Below are positions 4,725 through 7,398 of a stretch of DNA of 7,398 nt, one piece after another; position 1 is the first letter of the stretch, and every line of letters starts with the position of its first letter. Source of the stretch: JAWLGW01 sp964569055 (GTDB lineage: Bacteria; Planctomycetota; J058); NCBI GenBank assembly GCA_964569055.1, contig CAZMSZ010000369.1, forward strand, positions 1-7,398, written 5' to 3'. Under the pieces are notes generated by a model that was not told the DNA's origin, did not search any database, and was given only the letters and a program-made list of their open reading frames with translations. A program made the translations under genes and the position numbers.

Positions 4725-7398
4725 CTACCGCCCGCGCGCCTCGAGGCTCGCCAGCAGGCCCGCGTAGCGCGGGTCCTTGCGGACCGCCGCCAGCTCGGGG
4801 AGGTCCGCCAGGACGTCGGGGGTGAGCTGCGGCGAGAGCGTGTAGCGCTGCGCCCCCTGGGCCAGGAGCAGCAGCGCCTGCGGCACGTCGCCCCGCGCGG
4901 CGGCGAGGCGCGCGGCGAGGGCCAGGGCCTCGCTCCTGGGGAGCTGCTCGGCGCGGTCGCTGCGGGGCGGCTCGGGGAGCGCCAGCGCGGCCTCGAGCTG
5001 CGCGGCGGCCTGGTCGAGCGCGCCGGCCTCGAGGTAGACCCGCGCCACCTCGGCCCGGTCCTGCAGCTCGATCAGCGGACGCGCGGGCGCATACTCCCGC
5101 TCGAGCGCCGCCGGGGCGCGCTCCCGCCAGGGGCCCGGGCGCTCCGCGCCCAGGCGCGCGACCGCGGCGGCATACAGCGGCGCGCGGGCGGGCTCGCGCG
5201 CCGCCGCGGCGACGAGGGCCTCCCAGGCCGGCGCCAGCTCGCCCCGGCGGGCCAGCGTCGCGCCCAGCACCAGCAGCGGCTCGGCGGCTCTGGGGCGGAG
5301 CAGCTCGGCCTCGCGGCGCAAGAACAGCGCCGCCTCGTCCAGCGCGGCCGCGGCGCCCGGCGCGCCCGGCGGGCGCGCGAGCAGGAACGCGAGGTACGGG
5401 TCGCGGCTCGCTCGGTCGTAGGGGTCGCGCGCGGCCGCCGCGCGGAAGGCCGCCAGCGCCTCGGCCCCGCGGGCCAGGCGATTGAGCAGCAGGTTGCCGC
5501 GGTAGTAGTGCAGCTTGTGGCACCAGGGGACCAGGCGCGCGGTCTCGAGGTTGAGCTGCAGCACGGCCTCCCAGCGCTGCTCGCCGTAGAGGTCGCGCCC
5601 GCGGCGCACCAGCCAGCTCACCTCGGGGTCGGTCCGCTCGGGGAAGGCGCGGTCCGCGGCCTCGAGCGCGGCCGCCGCCGGCTGCCCCGCCTCGAGCAGG
5701 AGCGCCGCCTCGAGCAGCGGCACCTCGACGTGCGGCGCGTCGCCCCCCGCGCGCTGGGCGGCCGCGAGGTGAGCGCGCGCCTGCTCGAGCTCCCCCTGCG
5801 CCAGCGCGAGCCGCCCGAGCAGCGCCAGCAGCTGCGAGGGGGCGCCCTCGCCCAGCCGCGCCGCCACCTTGCCCGCCTCCTCGCTGGCCGTCCTCAGCGC
5901 CGCGGCGTCGCCCTGACCGCAGGCGGCGAGCGCCAGCAGACAGGCCAGCTGGGCGGGCGTGACCAGGGCCGCCTCCGCGGGCGCCTCCGCCGAGGCGGCG
6001 GCGCGCTCCAGCGCGCGGGCCGCCGAGGCCACCGCGGCGGCGTGCTCGCCCGCCATCAGCTCGAGCCGCGCCCGCAGGCCCGCGACGGCCGCCCCCAGCG
6101 CGGGGTCGGCGTCGGGGGAGGCCTCGAGAGCGCGCTCGGCCTGCTCGAGGTCGACGAGCGCCGCCTCGAGGTCGAGCAGCCGGGCGCGCGCCTGCGCGCG
6201 CCGCAGCAGCGCGCGCACGTGGTCGCCGGCGACCGCGAGCTCGCGGTCGCAGGCGGCCACCGCCTCGCGGTAGCCGGCCTCGTCGTCCTGCAGCGCCGCC
6301 TTGGCCCAGGCGGCGTCCACTCGCCGATCGCGCTCCAGCCGCTCGGCGCGCACGCCCCCGCGCTGCACCAGGACCGCCACCGAGACCAGGCTGAGCGCGG
6401 TGAGCAGCGCCAGGCTCGCCAGCAGCGGCCGGAGCACGCGCCGCCGCCACAGCCCCTGGCGCACGCGCTTGAGCAGCTTGGGGCCGCCGCCCCGGACCTT
6501 CTCGCCCTCGACGAACCGCACGAGGTCGTCGGCGAACGCGGCGGCGCTCGGATAGCGGTCGTCGGGGTCCTTGGCGAGCGCGCCCTCGATCACCGCCTCG
6601 AGCGCGGGCGGGATCGGCTCCCCGTCGAGGTCGGGCGGCCGGGTGAACGGCGGCGGCGCCGGCGCGCCGGGGGCGCGCTCGGCGAGGACCTGCGGCAGCT
6701 CGCCCGCCGAGTCGCGCGGGCCGACCTCGGTCGCCTCGTGGGAGTCGGCGGTGTGCGTCGAGGGCGGCTCGCCGCGCGCCGGCGGGAGCGGCGCGATCCC
6801 CTGCCGATCGGGGGCGGAGTAGCGGTCGCCGGTCCAGTCGGGCGCCTCGCGCATGATCCTGAGGTAGAGGTCCATGACGGTGCGCGAGCGGAACGGGTAG
6901 CGGCCGGTCACGCAGGCGAACAGCATCACCCCGAGCGCCCACACGTCGGCCCGCGCGTCGACCGAGGCCGCCCCGCGGCGGATCTGCTCGGGCGCCATGA
7001 ACAGCGGCGTCCCCAGCCGGTCCTGCGTGCGCGTCAGCTCGCCGGTCTCGGCGTCCTCGTCCTTGGCGAGGCCGAAGTCCGCGACCTTGGCGCGCCCCTC
7101 GGGCGTCAGCAGCACGTTGGCCGGCTTGAGGTCGCGGTGGATCACGCCCTGCTCGTGGGCGTGCTGCACCGCGCGCGCGACCTCCAGGATCACGCCGATG
7201 CGTTCGCGCAGCGGCGGCGGGTCGGCGGTGTCCTTGAGCCGGCGGTGGAGCGAGCCGCCGCCGGGGATCAGCTCCATGGTGAGGTAGTAGCTCTCGCCGT
7301 CGGTGCCGAAGTCGTGGACCGCGACGATCCCCTCGTGGCGCAGCTTCTGCACCGCCGCCGCCTCGCGGCGGAAGCGCGCGATCTGGTGCTCCCCGCCC
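4725..7398 (-). CDS. Transmembrane Ser/Thr protein kinase with TPR-like C-terminal half (5' end beyond window)
   Basis: Hanks-type (PknB-like) kinase; 890 residues are visible, numbered from the codon at 7397. The ATP loop and the catalytic Lys lie off the window. Seen: the alpha-C segment FRREAAAVQKLRH (Glu12), hinge TMELIPGGGSL, catalytic loop HRDLKPANVLL (Asp89, Asn94), DFGLAK (107-112), the Thr-bearing activation loop ending GTPLFMAPEQ, DVWALGVMLF, and the subdomain XI Arg281 in DPDDRYPS. All visible catalytic residues are intact, so it should be active, and the HRD motif suggests activation-loop phosphorylation. A Pro/Ser/Thr-rich insert lies between the last two subdomains. A basic juxtamembrane stretch (KLLKRVRQGLWRRR) precedes one membrane segment (about 321-344), predicting a cytoplasmic kinase and an external C-terminus. 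The remaining roughly 545 residues are Ala/Leu/Glu-rich helical pairs resembling degenerate TPRs (for example around 524-551, 626-658 and 782-809), probably binding a protein or peptide ligand. It ends at TAG 4727-4725. The GTG at 7352 lies inside the kinase domain and is not the start. Confidence 0.93.
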   Translation of the reverse strand, partial: GGEHQIARFRREAAAVQKLRHEGIVAVHDFGTDGESYYLTMELIPGGGSLHRRLKDTADPPPLRERIGVILEVARAVQHAHEQGVIHRDLKPANVLLTPEGRAKVADFGLAKDEDAETGELTRTQDRLGTPLFMAPEQIRRGAASVDARADVWALGVMLFACVTGRYPFRSRTVMDLYLRIMREAPDWTGDRYSAPDRQGIAPLPPARGEPPSTHTADSHEATEVGPRDSAGELPQVLAERAPGAPAPPPFTRPPDLDGEPIPPALEAVIEGALAKDPDDRYPSAAAFADDLVRFVEGEKVRGGGPKLLKRVRQGLWRRRVLRPLLASLALLTALSLVSVAVLVQRGGVRAERLERDRRVDAAWAKAALQDDEAGYREAVAACDRELAVAGDHVRALLRRAQARARLLDLEAALVDLEQAERALEASPDADPALGAAVAGLRARLELMAGEHAAAVASAARALERAAASAEAPAEAALVTPAQLACLLALAACGQGDAAALRTASEEAGKVAARLGEGAPSQLLALLGRLALAQGELEQARAHLAAAQRAGGDAPHVEVPLLEAALLLEAGQPAAAALEAADRAFPERTDPEVSWLVRRGRDLYGEQRWEAVLQLNLETARLVPWCHKLHYYRGNLLLNRLARGAEALAAFRAAAARDPYDRASRDPYLAFLLARPPGAPGAAAALDEAALFLRREAELLRPRAAEPLLVLGATLARRGELAPAWEALVAAAAREPARAPLYAAAVARLGAERPGPWRERAPAALEREYAPARPLIELQDRAEVARVYLEAGALDQAAAQLEAALALPEPPRSDRAEQLPRSEALALAARLAAARGDVPQALLLLAQGAQRYTLSPQLTPDVLADLPELAAVRKDPRYAGLLASLEARGR
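6366..6437 (-). other. Transmembrane segment of the kinase
   Basis: Encodes a run of about 24 hydrophobic residues (VLRPLLASLALLTALSLVSV and on), preceded by an Arg/Lys cluster. It is the only strongly hydrophobic segment of the protein and separates the kinase from the TPR-like half. The positive-inside rule puts the kinase in the cytoplasm. Confidence 0.8.
6609..6839 (-). other. Pro/Ser/Thr-rich insert inside the kinase domain
   Basis: Residues 187-263 of the visible kinase, between the helix ending REAPDW and the segment PPALEAVIEGALAKDPDDRY. About 75 residues rich in Pro, Ala and Gly, with a Ser/Thr/acidic patch (STHTADSHEATE). In most bacterial kinases this connection is clearly shorter. 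It is probably disordered and could carry autophosphorylation or partner-binding sites; that is inference. Confidence 0.6.

Noticed and set aside
2974..4767. 597-codon open frame on the plus strand
   Set aside because: Runs antisense through hemJ and out of frame through the membrane zinc-ribbon gene; the product is Arg/Ala/Gly-rich with no hydrophobic or Cys pattern.
4402..6942. 846-codon open frame on the minus strand
   Set aside because: Overlaps the kinase in another frame and is extremely Arg/Gly/Ala-rich with no domains; the kinase frame has all the motifs.
1..7398. tRNA, rRNA, CRISPR array, insertion sequence or prophage genes
   Set aside because: None seen: no clover-leaf-like or repeat-spacer pattern, no transposase or integrase motifs, and composition is uniform across the window.

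Overview
The window is very GC-rich (by eye well over 70 %, with G or C at almost every third codon position). It looks like a scaffold from a bacterial genome or metagenome bin: a run of exactly 100 Ns at 1378-1477 is a scaffolding placeholder. The gene content (a Ser/Thr kinase with a transmembrane segment and a TPR-like sensor region, zinc-ribbon proteins of unknown function, a patatin lipase, HemJ) and the extreme GC fit a Planctomycetota or Myxococcota member. That placement is an inference from style; no phylogenetic marker is present.

Layout, left to right. (1) 1-1307, minus strand: a nearly complete patatin-like phospholipase whose C-terminus runs off the left edge. (2) 1308-1477: its upstream region and the assembly gap. 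(3) 1478-2808, plus strand: a soluble-looking protein with three zinc ribbons, two of them a 61-residue tandem duplication, followed by an unrecognised C-terminal region; its start is lost in the gap. (4) 2839-3264, minus strand: hemJ, the membrane protoporphyrinogen IX oxidase of haem synthesis. (5) 3265-3448: a 184-base divergent intergenic region with an 8-bp inverted repeat and a GTGCTC hexamer array. (6) 3449-4720, plus strand: a four-segment membrane protein with two zinc ribbons and a winged-helix-like segment, not recognised as a named family. (7) 4725-7398, minus strand: a Ser/Thr protein kinase with a transmembrane segment and a long TPR-like C-terminal half, its N-terminus beyond the right edge.

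Strands alternate -,+,-,+,-, so no two genes here are co-directional neighbours and no operon is visible. Two pairs converge tail to tail (30-base and 4-base gaps) and two diverge. Only the patatin, hemJ and kinase can be given functions with confidence. The two plus-strand zinc-ribbon genes that flank hemJ are the least explained and most interesting content. Because of the GC content, long open frames occur in most antisense frames; these were rejected as genes. One of them joins antisense patatin sequence to the zinc-ribbon gene across the Ns and would give a false 678-residue fusion.
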